The notes: a model not told the origin generated them from the sequence alone. Counted from the first letter of the stretch, positions 1 to 9,791 are shown. The stretch is 64,000 bases of DNA from an uncultured Roseibium sp. (GCF_963669205.1 NZ_OY769915.1:2578001-2642000), one strand, 5' to 3'. Numbers and translations: made by a program.

Positions 1-392
1 GCCCATTGAAGTCCGACCAGCGCGCCCTTGATGGGGCGCATGAGCGCAAAACAGAGCAGAAGCGTCAAGGGCAGCCAGATCGACATGTGGAGCCAGATCG
101 CGGGCCGCCACATCACCTCGACAATCAGCAGCGCGGGGATGATGATATGCCCGACAATGGTGATGGTGAAGTAGGGGGGCGCATCATCGGCCCGGTGATG
201 ATGGAATTCCTGACCGCACTCGGTGCAGCTGTGACGCGTTGCCAGGAAGCCGTCGAACAGTTTGCCGCGGCCGCAGTTCATGCAGGAATTCCTGGCCCCG
301 CGCAGCATCGCCGGAATGACCGGTCGCCGCGGCCGTTCCGCGTCCGCTTCCGGGATGTCCACGTCATCTGTCAAATCATATCGAACCGTCAC
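1..392 (-). CDS. DUF983 family membrane protein, cut by window edge
   Basis: The reading frame stays open to the window edge, so about 130 codons are seen and the C-terminus is missing. The N-terminal part carries two CxxCG knuckles (SCMNCG and SCTECG, near residues 37-62), as in DUF983 proteins, followed by hydrophobic stretches that look like two membrane helices (FTITIVGHIIIPALL and WLPLTLLLCFALM). The start is GTG at 392; its GTG overlaps the TGA of rnr (GTGA), so translation is probably coupled to rnr. The family has no established biochemical role; membrane location and possible metal binding are inferred from the sequence. Confidence 0.85.
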   Translation of the reverse strand, partial: MTVRYDLTDDVDIPEADAERPRRPVIPAMLRGARNSCMNCGRGKLFDGFLATRHSCTECGQEFHHHRADDAPPYFTITIVGHIIIPALLIVEVMWRPAIWLHMSIWLPLTLLLCFALMRPIKGALVGLQW

Positions 393-2707
393 CTTGGCCT
401 CCTTCGGCTCGTCTTTTTCGTGGAGGCCTTTGCGCGTCCGCCCTTGGGAGGCCCACGCCGCGACTTTGGCGCCGCTTTCCGGATTTTCTTGCCCGCGATG
501 CGTCCGTGACTGAGCAGCTCGAAGGTGAGCGCTCCGGCGAACGGCGCGGCTTCGACAAGCCTGACTTCCACCTGATTCCCAAGTTGGTAAGTCTCGCCCG
601 ATTTGTCACCTATCAGGGCATGCGACCCTTCGTCGTAGCGATAGTAATCGAGGCCGATCGTGGAGGCTGGAACGAACCCGTCGGCACCCGTGTCCTGCAG
701 GCGGACAAACATGCCGGATTTCACCACACCGGCGATACGTCCCTGAAAAGTCGCCCCGACCTGATCGCTCATCCAGAGCGCGATCAGGCGATCGATCGTG
801 TCCCGTTCTGCGAGCATGGCCCGCCGCTCGGCACCGGAAATCTCCGCGCCGATTGCCTCAAGCTTGCTTTCAATGCCGTCCGGCAGGCCGTCCTTGCCCA
901 GACCCAGCGCCGAGATCAGCCCCCTGTGCACGATCAGATCGGCATAGCGGCGGATCGGCGATGTGAAATGCGCGTAGCGGCGCAGATTGAGGCCGAAATG
1001 GCCGATATTCTGCGGTGTATATTCGGCCTGGGCCTGACTGCGCAGAACGACTTCATTGACGAGATTGGCCTGCGGCGTGTCCTTCACCTTTGCCAGAATG
1101 CCGTTGAACACGGAGGGACGCAGCCCGCCGGAGGACGGCAGCTTCATGTTCAGGGTCGACAGAAACTCCTTGAGGCTTTCCAGTTTTTCCGGTGTCGAGG
1201 CGTCGTGAACGCGATAGAGCAAGGGGCTCTTTTTCTTCTCGAGCGTTTCCGCCGCAGCCACATTGGCCTGGATCATGAATTCTTCGATCAGCTTGTGCGC
1301 ATCAAGACGCTCCGGAACATAGACATGGTCGACGGTTCCGTCGTCTTTCAGCTTGATCTTGCGCTCCGGCAGATCGAGTTCCAGCGGTTCGCGCGCCTCG
1401 CGGCCCTTTTTGAGCACCGCATAGGCAGCCCAAAGAGGTTTCAGCACGCCATCCAGCAGAGTTTCTGTCTTGTCGTCCACAATCCCGTCAATGGCCTTCT
1501 GGGCCTGCTGATAGGAGAGCTTTGCTGCAGAACGCATCAGGACACGGTGAAAGCTGTGACCGGTCTTGCGCCCTGCCTTGTCGAAAATCATGCGCACGCC
1601 AAGGGCAGGTTTGTCTTCCTTTTCGCGCAGAGAACACAGCTGGTTGGAAATGCGCTCGGGCAGCATCGGGATGACACGGTCCGGAAAATAGACCGAGTTG
1701 CCCCTGATATTGGCTTCCCGGTCCATGGCAGAGCCCGGCGTGACATAATGCGCGACGTCGGCGATCGCGACATGGATCACGTGACCGCCGCTGTTTTCAG
1801 GGTCGTCGTCAGGTTCCGCAAAAACCGCGTCGTCGTGATCCTTGGCATCAGGCGGATCGATCGTGATCAGCGGCACCTGCCGCCAGTCCTCCCGCTTGCC
1901 GAGCGTTTCGACCGGCCTGGACGACTCGGCCTGGGCTTCGACGGCTGAGGGAAAAACGTGCGGAATACCGTGTGACTGCAGCGCGATTTCCGAAATCGCC
2001 TTCTCCGAGTTCATCGATCCGAAGCGCTCGACAATCGAGGCGCGCGGCTGGCCGTAGCGGCCCGAGCGGGTCACCTGTACGCTGACAAGATCACCGTCGT
2101 CCGCTTCCTTCAGGTCCGCGGGGTCGACGTCGAGTTCACGCTGCTTGCGGTCAATCGGTTCCAGATAAGGGGGGCGCTCGCCGTCGCGCTTGCGGAAGAT
2201 CCCCAGGGTGGCGCCCTGTTTCTTTTCAAGCACCTTGATGACGCGCGCGACGTGTTCGGCTTCCGGACCGGTTTCCGCCTCCGTCAGACGGATGAGCGCA
2301 CGATCGCCGACACCAGGCTGGGTGGCCTTGGTTTTGCCGCTCAGGACCAGGACGTTCGGCGGATCGCCCGCTTCTTCGTCCCAGTCGACCGGGACCCCGA
2401 GGAGGTCGCCGTCGCTATCGCGCCCGAAGAGCCGCGCGACAAAGACCGGGGGCAGATCGCCGGGGCGGATCATGCGTTTGTTCCGCTTCTCGATCAGGCC
2501 TTCTTCGGAGAGGTCCTTGAGCATTTTTTTCAGGTGGATGCGGGCGCCGCCGATGATGCCGAAATGACGTGCGATCTCGCGCTTGCCGGCGCGCCCCGGA
2601 TTATCCGCAACAAAGGCGAGAATGTCCTCGCGTGAGGGCATCTCGCCGGGAACCTTCGCGTGTTTTCGTCTTGTATGCTTGCGCGTGTTGATCCGTTTCG
2701 CGTTCAA
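389..2707 (-). CDS. rnr: Ribonuclease R
   Basis: A 3'-to-5' exoribonuclease of the RNB family that degrades structured RNA in the cytoplasm. Visible order: an N-terminal winged-helix region (residues about 25-75), cold-shock-type domains, the RNB catalytic core with the acidic motif DPPDAKDHDDAVF near residue 285, a C-terminal S1 domain (about 655-735) and a basic Lys/Arg-rich tail. The length of 772 residues fits the family. The frame begins with TTG at 2707, whose bases overlap the topA stop (TTGA); an internal ATG at 2641 (MPSRED) is an alternative start. It lies between topA and the DUF983 gene on the same strand, with 4-base overlaps on both sides. Confidence 0.96.
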   Translation of the reverse strand: MNAKRINTRKHTRRKHAKVPGEMPSREDILAFVADNPGRAGKREIARHFGIIGGARIHLKKMLKDLSEEGLIEKRNKRMIRPGDLPPVFVARLFGRDSDGDLLGVPVDWDEEAGDPPNVLVLSGKTKATQPGVGDRALIRLTEAETGPEAEHVARVIKVLEKKQGATLGIFRKRDGERPPYLEPIDRKQRELDVDPADLKEADDGDLVSVQVTRSGRYGQPRASIVERFGSMNSEKAISEIALQSHGIPHVFPSAVEAQAESSRPVETLGKREDWRQVPLITIDPPDAKDHDDAVFAEPDDDPENSGGHVIHVAIADVAHYVTPGSAMDREANIRGNSVYFPDRVIPMLPERISNQLCSLREKEDKPALGVRMIFDKAGRKTGHSFHRVLMRSAAKLSYQQAQKAIDGIVDDKTETLLDGVLKPLWAAYAVLKKGREAREPLELDLPERKIKLKDDGTVDHVYVPERLDAHKLIEEFMIQANVAAAETLEKKKSPLLYRVHDASTPEKLESLKEFLSTLNMKLPSSGGLRPSVFNGILAKVKDTPQANLVNEVVLRSQAQAEYTPQNIGHFGLNLRRYAHFTSPIRRYADLIVHRGLISALGLGKDGLPDGIESKLEAIGAEISGAERRAMLAERDTIDRLIALWMSDQVGATFQGRIAGVVKSGMFVRLQDTGADGFVPASTIGLDYYRYDEGSHALIGDKSGETYQLGNQVEVRLVEAAPFAGALTFELLSHGRIAGKKIRKAAPKSRRGPPKGGRAKASTKKTSRRRPR

Positions 2708-5394
2708 GACGCGTCATCCCACGGCACGTCTTCAGATGAAGCGTCGACCTCCGCCTTTTTCGCCGTCTTGGCGGCGGTCTTTTTTGCCGTGGACTTGGCC
2801 TTGCCGTTTGCGGAGGACGCTTTTTTGGTGGTCGATTTCTTTGCAGCCGCTTTCTTTTTGCCGCCGCCCTTGGCGGCTTTGGCCGCAATGAGTTCCAGCG
2901 CCTGCTCGAGGGTCACCGCCTTGGGATCGCTGTCCCTGGGCAGGGTCGCATTGATCTTGCCGTGCTTGACATAAGGTCCGTAGCGGCCGTCATAGACGTT
3001 GACCGGCCCGCCTTCGTCCGGATGCTCGCCGAGTTCCTTCAGCGGCGTCGCGGCCGCACCTCTGCGTCCGCCGCCCTTGGCGCGTTTTTCAGCCAATGCA
3101 TCCACCGCACGGTTGATGCCGACGGAAAAGACCTCGTCCGGTGCGGAGAGGTTTGCATAGGTTCCCTCGTGCAGCACAAACGGGCCGTAGCGCCCGATCC
3201 CGGCCGTGATCATCTTGCCGTCTTCAGGGTGCAGGCCGACTTCGCGCGGCAGCGACAGCAGCTGCAATGCCTTTTCCAGATCCATGTCGGGTGCGGACCA
3301 GCCCTTGGGCAGCGAGGCGCGCTTCGGCTTTGCTTCCTCGCCAAGCTGAACATAGGGGCCGAAGCGGCCATTGCGCAGCGACACATCCTGTCCCGTGTCC
3401 GGATCCGTACCGAGCACCTTCGGGCCTTCGTCCGCGTCGCCGTCTTCGCCGTTCGGCTTACCGAGCTGACGGGTGAAACCGCATTCCGGATAGTTGGAGC
3501 AACCGATGAACGCGCCCCAGCGGCTGACCTTCAGCGACAGCTGTCCCGTGTCGCAGCTCGGGCACTTGCGCGGCTCGCTTCCGTCTTCCTTGGGCGGGAA
3601 AATGTGCGGTCCGAGCAACTCGTTGAGCGAGTCGATGACCTCGGCGACGCGCAGATCCTTGATGTCGTCGACCGAGCCGGAGAAGCTGGTCCAGAAATCG
3701 CGCAGCACGTCCAGCCAGGACAGTTCACCGGCCGAGATCTTGTCCAGCTGTTCTTCCAGGCTGGCCGTGAAATCGAATTCGATATAGCGCCGGAAGAAGC
3801 TTTCCAGAAACGCGGTGACGATCCGTCCCTTGTCCTGGGGAACAAGCTGTTTCTTTTCCAGCTCGACATAGTCCCGGTCGCGCAGGGTCTGCAACGTGGA
3901 GGCATAGGTCGACGGGCGTCCGATCCCCAGCTCTTCCATCTTCTTGACGAGGCTGGCTTCGGTATAGCGCGGCGGCGGCGTGGTGAAATGCTGGTTTGCC
4001 TCGATCGGGTCCGAGCTTCCGTCAACAGAGGTCGCAAAAAGGCGCGCGCCATTGTCGACGGCCGGAAGGCGTTTTGAGTTCTCGTCTTCCTCGTCGTCGC
4101 GTCCTTCCTGGTAGAGCGCGAGAAAGCCGTCGAACCGGACGACGGAACCGGTTGCTCTCAGGTTGGCATTCTTGCCCGAGCCTGTCGCGACGATCTCGAT
4201 CGTCGTGCGTTCCAGAACGGCGGACTCCATCTGCGAGGCCATCGTGCGCTTCCAGATCAGCTCATAAAGCCGTGCCTGGTCGGGGTCGAGGAACTTGGCG
4301 ACATCCTTCGGCCGCCTTGCAAGGTCAGTCGGCCGGATCGCCTCGTGCGCTTCCTGGGCGTTCTTGGCCTTGGACGAATAGGCGCGCGGTTTTTCCGGCA
4401 CATACTTGTCGCCGAAATCCTGGCCGATCACGCTTCGCGCGGCCGCAATGGCTTCTCCGGCGATCTGGACACCGTCGGTTCTCATGTAGGTGATGAGACC
4501 GGAAGTTTCCCCGCCGATGGAGATGCCTTCATAAAGCTTCTGGGCCACCTGCATCGTTCTGGAGGCCGCGAACCCGAGCTTGCGCGAGGCTTCCTGTTGC
4601 AGGGTAGAGGTCGTGAACGGAGCGGCCGGATTGCGCTTCGCCGGCTTCGAGGCAACGCTGTCGACCGTGAAACTCGCGGTTTCCAGCATGGATTTGATCG
4701 TCGTCGCCTCGGCTTCGTTCTTGATGTCGTGGCGACCGATCTTGCGGCCTTCGAAGCCCGTTACACCCGCCTGGAACATGTCCCCGGCGGGTGTCTTCAT
4801 ATTTGCGAAGATCGACCAGTATTCCTGGGGTTTGAAGATCTCGATTTCCATCTCGCGGTCGCAGATCAGACGCAGCGCCACCGACTGTACGCGTCCGGCG
4901 GACCGGGCTCCCGGCAGTTTCCGCCAAAGGACGGGTGAAAGCGTGAAGCCGACGAGATAGTCGAGCGCACGGCGGGCAAGATAGGCATCGACCAGGGGCC
5001 CATCCAGCTGACGGGGATTGTCCATCGCTTCCAGGATCGCCTTCTTGGTGATCGCGTTGAACACCACCCGCTCGATCTGCTTGTCTTTCAGGACCCGTTT
5101 TTTCTGCAGCACTTCCAGAACGTGCCAGGAAATCGCTTCTCCTTCGCGGTCGGGGTCGGTTGCCAGGATCAGACGATCGGCTTCCTTGACCGCGTTGGCA
5201 ATTTCCGAGAGCCGCTTCTGGGATTTGCTGTCAACCTGCCAGCTCATGGCAAAGTTTTCGTCAGGCAGAACCGAGCCGTCTTTCGGAGGCAGATCCCGGA
5301 CATGGCCGTAAGAGGCCAGGACCGTGTAATCGGTGCCGAGATATTTGTTGATCGTCTTGGCTTTAGCCGGCGATTCCACAATAACGACGTTCAT
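2704..5394 (-). CDS. topA: DNA topoisomerase I (type IA)
   Basis: Relaxes negative supercoils through a transient 5'-phosphotyrosine. The TOPRIM domain opens with VESPAKAKTINKYLG and contains the acidic ATDPDREGEA. The catalytic tyrosine lies in GLITYMRTDG at about residue 300. One C4 zinc-ribbon repeat is seen (CPSCDTGQ...CSNYPECGF, about residue 615-645), followed by three degenerate topoisomerase C-terminal repeats and a Lys/Ala-rich tail, common in alphaproteobacterial TopA. Length is 896 residues. It is preceded by dprA 215 bases upstream on the same strand and its stop overlaps the rnr start, so topA-rnr-DUF983 probably share a transcript. Confidence 0.97.
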   Translation of the reverse strand: MNVVIVESPAKAKTINKYLGTDYTVLASYGHVRDLPPKDGSVLPDENFAMSWQVDSKSQKRLSEIANAVKEADRLILATDPDREGEAISWHVLEVLQKKRVLKDKQIERVVFNAITKKAILEAMDNPRQLDGPLVDAYLARRALDYLVGFTLSPVLWRKLPGARSAGRVQSVALRLICDREMEIEIFKPQEYWSIFANMKTPAGDMFQAGVTGFEGRKIGRHDIKNEAEATTIKSMLETASFTVDSVASKPAKRNPAAPFTTSTLQQEASRKLGFAASRTMQVAQKLYEGISIGGETSGLITYMRTDGVQIAGEAIAAARSVIGQDFGDKYVPEKPRAYSSKAKNAQEAHEAIRPTDLARRPKDVAKFLDPDQARLYELIWKRTMASQMESAVLERTTIEIVATGSGKNANLRATGSVVRFDGFLALYQEGRDDEEDENSKRLPAVDNGARLFATSVDGSSDPIEANQHFTTPPPRYTEASLVKKMEELGIGRPSTYASTLQTLRDRDYVELEKKQLVPQDKGRIVTAFLESFFRRYIEFDFTASLEEQLDKISAGELSWLDVLRDFWTSFSGSVDDIKDLRVAEVIDSLNELLGPHIFPPKEDGSEPRKCPSCDTGQLSLKVSRWGAFIGCSNYPECGFTRQLGKPNGEDGDADEGPKVLGTDPDTGQDVSLRNGRFGPYVQLGEEAKPKRASLPKGWSAPDMDLEKALQLLSLPREVGLHPEDGKMITAGIGRYGPFVLHEGTYANLSAPDEVFSVGINRAVDALAEKRAKGGGRRGAAATPLKELGEHPDEGGPVNVYDGRYGPYVKHGKINATLPRDSDPKAVTLEQALELIAAKAAKGGGKKKAAAKKSTTKKASSANGKAKSTAKKTAAKTAKKAEVDASSEDVPWDDAS

Positions 5395-5609
5395 TCTTAC
5401 CCAAATAATTTTGCCGGAAACGGAGCCCCCGCCCGGTGGAGAAGGAGATTTAAGATGCGCAGACGATCACGGATCATGCGCCGCCTGTCAAATGGACCTT
5501 TGCGCGTCCGGGGTCAAGTGACCTTGCATTTGACATAGTTTTCCACGGTTGAGTTGCCCACAGGGCACACACGCCGCAACGATCCATTTGCGCAGATCAA
5601 ACGGCAGGA

Positions 5610-6749
5610 TCATCCCATAACCAGGGAAACCTTGTGCCCGGCGTGGCGCTCGAGCCGGCCGGCAAGTTCGAGTTCAAGCAGAACGACATTGACCGTACGC
5701 GCATCTGCCTCGACAAAACGGATCAGTTCGTCAAGCTCCATCGGCGCAGGGCCGAGCGCTTCGATGATCCTGCATCGCGTGGCGTCGACCGGCTCTTCCG
5801 GGTCGGCATCCTGCCGTTGAATGGTTTCGGACAGCCCGCTAAACAGTGGCAAGGCCGAGCCGGACCGCCCGGCCATTCCCTCCAGGACATCCCGTGCCGA
5901 TCTTGCCAGCGTCGCCCCCTGACGGATCAGTCCGTTGGCGCCTTCCGACCTCGGGTCGAGGGGAGAACCCGGCACTGCATAGATGTCCCGGTTCTGCTCG
6001 AGCGCGTAGCGCGCCGTGTGCAGGGACCCGGAGCGCTTCGCCGCCTCGATCACCACCACGGCGAGCGAGACACCCGAGATCAGCCGGTTGCGCCTCGGAA
6101 AATCCCGTCCGCGCGGTTTCCATCCGAACGGCATTTCGCTGATGGCCGCGCCGCCTGCATCCAGGATTGCCGCCAGGAGGCGGCCATGCTCTGGCGGATA
6201 AAGCACATTCAGTCCGCCGGCGAACACGGCAAGCGTGCCTGTCTGAAGCGCCGCCTCGTGCGCCGCAGCGTCGATGCCGCGCGCGAGACCCGAGGCAATC
6301 GCAATTCCTTGCGCACCGAGATCGCGGGCGAACCCGGCTGCAAGCTTGCGCCCGGAAAGCGAGGCGTTGCGGGCGCCGACAATCGCCGCCATTTGCGGAT
6401 TGGCCGTCACCTTGCCTCCCTTGATCGAGAGGAGTGGAGGCGGACTGTCGATGTGCTGCAGATGGGGCGGATACTCGGCTTCGCCCAGGGCAACCAGGCG
6501 GGCTCCGAAGCGCCGGTGCGCTTCAATTTCATCGACGGCATCCTGCTCGGAGCAAAGCCGGTAGCTCCGCTTGCCGCCGCGTCTTGAAAGCGCCGGCAGG
6601 ATTTCGAGCGCTCGCTCCGCGGATCCGGCATGGTCCAGCAGATCACGCAAAGTCGCCGGGCCTATGTTTTCCGATCGTATTAGACGAAGCCAAGCCAGAC
6701 GCTGGCCCTCGGTGAGGCACAGTGTTTTATCCGGTTGGCCTGCGCTCAT
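5610..6749 (-). CDS. dprA: DNA processing protein DprA (Smf)
   Basis: Binds incoming single-stranded DNA and loads RecA in natural transformation; also widespread in species not known to be competent. The Rossmann-like core is seen as AIVGARNASLSGRKLA (about residue 115) and ASGLARGIDAAAH (about 150), then GTLAVFAGGLNVLYPPEH. An N-terminal helix-hairpin-helix-like segment (RLIRSENIGPATLRDLL) and a C-terminal winged-helix region (about 315-370) complete the usual three-part layout. The ATG at 6749 overlaps the TGA of plsY (ATGA), implying coupled translation. Length 379 residues is normal. Confidence 0.95.
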   Translation of the reverse strand: MSAGQPDKTLCLTEGQRLAWLRLIRSENIGPATLRDLLDHAGSAERALEILPALSRRGGKRSYRLCSEQDAVDEIEAHRRFGARLVALGEAEYPPHLQHIDSPPPLLSIKGGKVTANPQMAAIVGARNASLSGRKLAAGFARDLGAQGIAIASGLARGIDAAAHEAALQTGTLAVFAGGLNVLYPPEHGRLLAAILDAGGAAISEMPFGWKPRGRDFPRRNRLISGVSLAVVVIEAAKRSGSLHTARYALEQNRDIYAVPGSPLDPRSEGANGLIRQGATLARSARDVLEGMAGRSGSALPLFSGLSETIQRQDADPEEPVDATRCRIIEALGPAPMELDELIRFVEADARTVNVVLLELELAGRLERHAGHKVSLVMG

Positions 6750-7411
6750 ATCCCTCCGCTGTCTGTGTCTGCTTCGACGGTTGGCGCGGACTTCGATTTT
6801 GACCCGATCCGGCTCTCTTCACCGCGCAAGAGCCTGCCGATATTCTCGTGATGCTTGATCCACAGAAGCACGGTCATGAAGAGTGTCATTTCAGCAAGTT
6901 GAAAACGGTTCAGGACGAGATAGAGCAGAACCGGCGTTGCCAGGCTCGCCGTCAGCGCCGACAGGGAAGAGTAGCGGAACAGGACCGCCATGCCGATCCA
7001 GATGCCGATGAAGATCAGCGCGGCCGGCCAGTAGAGGCCGAGCAGGATGCCGATATATGTCGCGACACCCTTGCCACCCTTGAACTTGAGCCAGACCGGA
7101 AACAGGTGACCGAGAAAGGCACCGAGACCGGCAACCAGAGCCATGTCCTGACCGTAGATCGCGTTGACGATCAGAACCGCGACGGTTCCCTTCAGGCCGT
7201 CACCGAGCAACGTTGCTGCGGCAAGCGACTTTCTGCCGGTGCGCAGAACATTCGTCGTGCCGATGTTTCCTGAACCGATGTCTCGGATATCTCCGAGGCC
7301 GGCCATCCGCGTGAACACGAGACCGAACGGGATCGAACCCAGCAGGTAGCCGAACGCAAGTGCAGCAAGATAGTAGGGCCAGGCGAATTCCCAGCTGATC
7401 GGATCTGGCAC
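6746..7411 (-). CDS. plsY: Glycerol-3-phosphate acyltransferase PlsY
   Basis: Transfers an acyl group from acyl-phosphate to glycerol-3-phosphate, the first step of phospholipid synthesis, in the inner membrane. The three family motifs are visible: LLGSIPFG near residue 24, GSGNIGTTNVLRTG near residue 46, and GGKGVATYIG near residue 113. Several hydrophobic helices span the protein. At 221 residues it is slightly longer than usual because of a polar C-terminal tail. It overlaps dprA by 4 bases. Confidence 0.96.
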   Translation of the reverse strand: MPDPISWEFAWPYYLAALAFGYLLGSIPFGLVFTRMAGLGDIRDIGSGNIGTTNVLRTGRKSLAAATLLGDGLKGTVAVLIVNAIYGQDMALVAGLGAFLGHLFPVWLKFKGGKGVATYIGILLGLYWPAALIFIGIWIGMAVLFRYSSLSALTASLATPVLLYLVLNRFQLAEMTLFMTVLLWIKHHENIGRLLRGEESRIGSKSKSAPTVEADTDSGGI

Positions 7412-7570
7412 GCGAATCTACTCCCTTGTCGCGCTTCGGCAAATTTCTGCGGCACTGTAACCGGCTGTCGGTTCGGATCAAGTCCCGAGAGTGCATTCAC
7501 GCCACGGCAACTTTTGCATCCTCTGGAAAGAGCGACGCCACGAGGCCCGCCGGCACGGGATACCAGCGCG

Positions 7571-8362
7571 TCACCCCTTCAGCTTGTATTTCTCTGCCTG
7601 GACGACAAGCGATCCGAAAGGTGCCCTTATGCTCGCCCTGAGCGGAACCAGATAGGGTTTGTCGCCAACGGGTGCCAGCCAGATTTCCATCGACTTGTTG
7701 TTGGCAAGTTCCTGGATCGTCTTGCGCTTCGGACGGTGACCGGAAATCGGTTCATACCGGGCACGGCACACGAGAACATCGCCCTTGAAACGGCCATCCG
7801 GTGTTTTGGCCTTCCGCTTCGACTTGTAGCTCAGATGGACGTTGTAGCGCTCCTTGCCGTCGAAGAGTTCCAGGGTCCGGTTGCAGCTTTCGGCGGTAAG
7901 GCCCTTTGGCGCGGGAAAAACGGCTGCGGTCAGCGGGTCCAGCACGTTCCTCAGATGATCGGACGTGACCTTGATCCTCTGGTTCATCCGGTCCTGTGGC
8001 GGGTTCACCGCGACCTTCTTGACGGTTCCCTCGCGCATTTGCATCGAGATCGTTCCGTTTTCATCGTCGCTTTTGACGTTCAGGGCGAAGCTGTCTGGCC
8101 GGAGCGTGCCGCCGGTGATGTTGCCGCGAACGTTCACGGACCCTTTTCCATCCGACACAAGCTTGCCGAAGGCCGCGGTACCGCCATCGGCCTTTATCGA
8201 GTATGCGCTGTCGCCGAAGTCGACGGACAGAACACCGGAACCGATCGGAAGTCCGACGGCGAACAGCTTGTATTTCATGTAGAGGTCAGCCGAATGAGCC
8301 GGGGTACCGGCAAAGGCAATTGCGAAGAGCGTCAGGAAAACCGTGCGCATGATCTGATCCAT
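7571..8362 (-). CDS. Secreted DUF3108 domain protein
   Basis: A predicted exported protein of about 263 residues. The chosen start (MDQIMRTVFLTLF) gives a clear signal peptide ending at about HSAD; a second ATG at 8350 would also work. The frame stays open upstream to 8593, but that stretch has no coding character. The rest resembles DUF3108 proteins: a beta-rich domain beginning YMKYKLFAVGLPIGSGVLSVDF and ending with RASIRAPFGSLVVQAEKYKLKG. Function is not established; an envelope role is inferred only from the signal peptide. It sits between plsY and pyrC on the same strand, separated by more than 100 bases on both sides. Confidence 0.82.
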   Translation of the reverse strand: MDQIMRTVFLTLFAIAFAGTPAHSADLYMKYKLFAVGLPIGSGVLSVDFGDSAYSIKADGGTAAFGKLVSDGKGSVNVRGNITGGTLRPDSFALNVKSDDENGTISMQMREGTVKKVAVNPPQDRMNQRIKVTSDHLRNVLDPLTAAVFPAPKGLTAESCNRTLELFDGKERYNVHLSYKSKRKAKTPDGRFKGDVLVCRARYEPISGHRPKRKTIQELANNKSMEIWLAPVGDKPYLVPLRASIRAPFGSLVVQAEKYKLKG

Positions 8363-8477
8363 CCATTCCGTAAGGCCCCGCCGTGCTGACAACAGCAGTA
8401 CGGGCATTTGCGCCGGATCGAACACCATTTCACCTGAACACAATCTGAATGGCCGCCGGCCGTAGAGGGCGCCCGGC

Positions 8478-9785
8478 TCAGGAGTGTGAGAAGACCATCT
8501 TGCCGGCGACGACGGTGCGCAGGACCCGCCCGGAGAAGCGCGCATCCTCGAAGGGAGAGTTCTTCGAATGCGACCGGATGGCGCTTTTTTCAAGCACCCA
8601 GGGCCGGTCCGGGTCGAACACGGCGATGTCGGCGGGAGATCCCTTGGTCAGGCGGCCGGTCTCCAGTCCCAGCCTGTCGGCCGGCTTGTTCGTCATGGCC
8701 CCGAGCAGGGTAATGAGGTCGACCTGCCCGGAATGAAACAGCCGCAGGGCCGCCGCCAGCATGGTCTCGAGCCCGATAGCGCCATCTTCCGCTTCCGCCC
8801 AGGGATGCCGTTTTGTTTCAACGTCCTGCGGATCGTGATTGGAGCAGATGATGTCGATGGTGCCGTCGGCGACCGCGGCGATCATCGCTTCACGGTCATC
8901 CTCGTCGCGCAGGGGCGGGGACATCTTGAAGAACGTCCGGTAGGCGCCGATGTCGTTTTCGTTGTGCGTCAGATGATTGATCGAGATCCCCGCAGTGATA
9001 TCCAGCCCGCGCTTCTTGCCCACGCGTATCACGTCCGCGCTGTCCGACGTCGAGATCAGGTTTGCGTGGTACTTGCCCTTTGACATGCCCACGAGACGCA
9101 GGTCCCGTTCCAGCATGATGATCTCGGCTTCACGCGGCACACCGGAAAGGCCTTTCCAGCTCGCGTTCAGGCCTGTGTTCATCACGCCGCCGGCCAGATC
9201 CGGGTCTTCGGTATGGTGGATGACGAGGGCATCGAAGTCCCGCGCATAGGTCATCATGCGGCGCATGACCTGCGCATTCTCGACCGACTTGTGTCCGTTT
9301 GTAAAAGCGACGGCGCCGGCTTCCTTGAGCAGACCGATTTCCGCCATCTCGGTGCCGTTCAGTCCCTTTGTCAGGGCCGCGAGCGGATGCACGTTGACGA
9401 TGGCTGTGTCCCGTGCCCGCCGGAGAATGAAATCGACCAGCGCCGGATCGTCTATGACCGGATCCGTATCCGGCATCGTGCAGATGGTCGTGACACCGCC
9501 AGCAGCGGCAGCCTGGGAGGCGCTCGCAAGCGTTTCGCGGTGCTCCGCGCCCGGTTCTCCGACAGAAACGCACATGTCGACGAGACCGGGACAGGCGATG
9601 GCACCCTTGCAATCGACAATCTCCGCGCCGTAGGGCGCACCCTGGTTGGCCGCTTCGGGACCTGCCGCCAGAATGGTGCCGTCCGCAATGATGATGGAAC
9701 CTGGTGCATCCAGCTCACGCGCCGGATCAATCACCCTGGCGTTGGAAAGTACCAGCGGTCTTGGTGTATCGAGTGCCACGGGCAT
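8478..9785 (-). CDS. pyrC: Dihydroorotase homologue lacking metal ligands (PyrC'/PyrX type)
   Basis: Amidohydrolase-fold dihydroorotase relative, 435 residues, directly downstream of pyrB (6-base gap). Active class I enzymes start the metal site with DxHxHxRxPG; here the segment reads DMCVSVGEPG (residues 70-79), so both His are replaced by Cys72 and Ser74. The later sites are also altered: TNGH where SDDG is usual, YHANLIST where the usual His precedes VST, and SNHDPQ in place of TDHAPH. This matches the non-catalytic PyrC' described in Pseudomonas, which holds aspartate transcarbamoylase together. I infer a structural role; a catalytic PyrC should be encoded elsewhere. A GTG at 9779, spaced better from AGAGGAAG, is an alternative start. 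Confidence 0.9.
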   Translation of the reverse strand: MPVALDTPRPLVLSNARVIDPARELDAPGSIIIADGTILAAGPEAANQGAPYGAEIVDCKGAIACPGLVDMCVSVGEPGAEHRETLASASQAAAAGGVTTICTMPDTDPVIDDPALVDFILRRARDTAIVNVHPLAALTKGLNGTEMAEIGLLKEAGAVAFTNGHKSVENAQVMRRMMTYARDFDALVIHHTEDPDLAGGVMNTGLNASWKGLSGVPREAEIIMLERDLRLVGMSKGKYHANLISTSDSADVIRVGKKRGLDITAGISINHLTHNENDIGAYRTFFKMSPPLRDEDDREAMIAAVADGTIDIICSNHDPQDVETKRHPWAEAEDGAIGLETMLAAALRLFHSGQVDLITLLGAMTNKPADRLGLETGRLTKGSPADIAVFDPDRPWVLEKSAIRSHSKNSPFEDARFSGRVLRTVVAGKMVFSHS

Positions 9786-9791
9786 CTTCCT

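Noticed and set aside
506..1948. 480-codon plus-strand frame opposite rnr
   Set aside because: The minus strand carries a full-length RNase R; the opposite frame has no recognisable domain.
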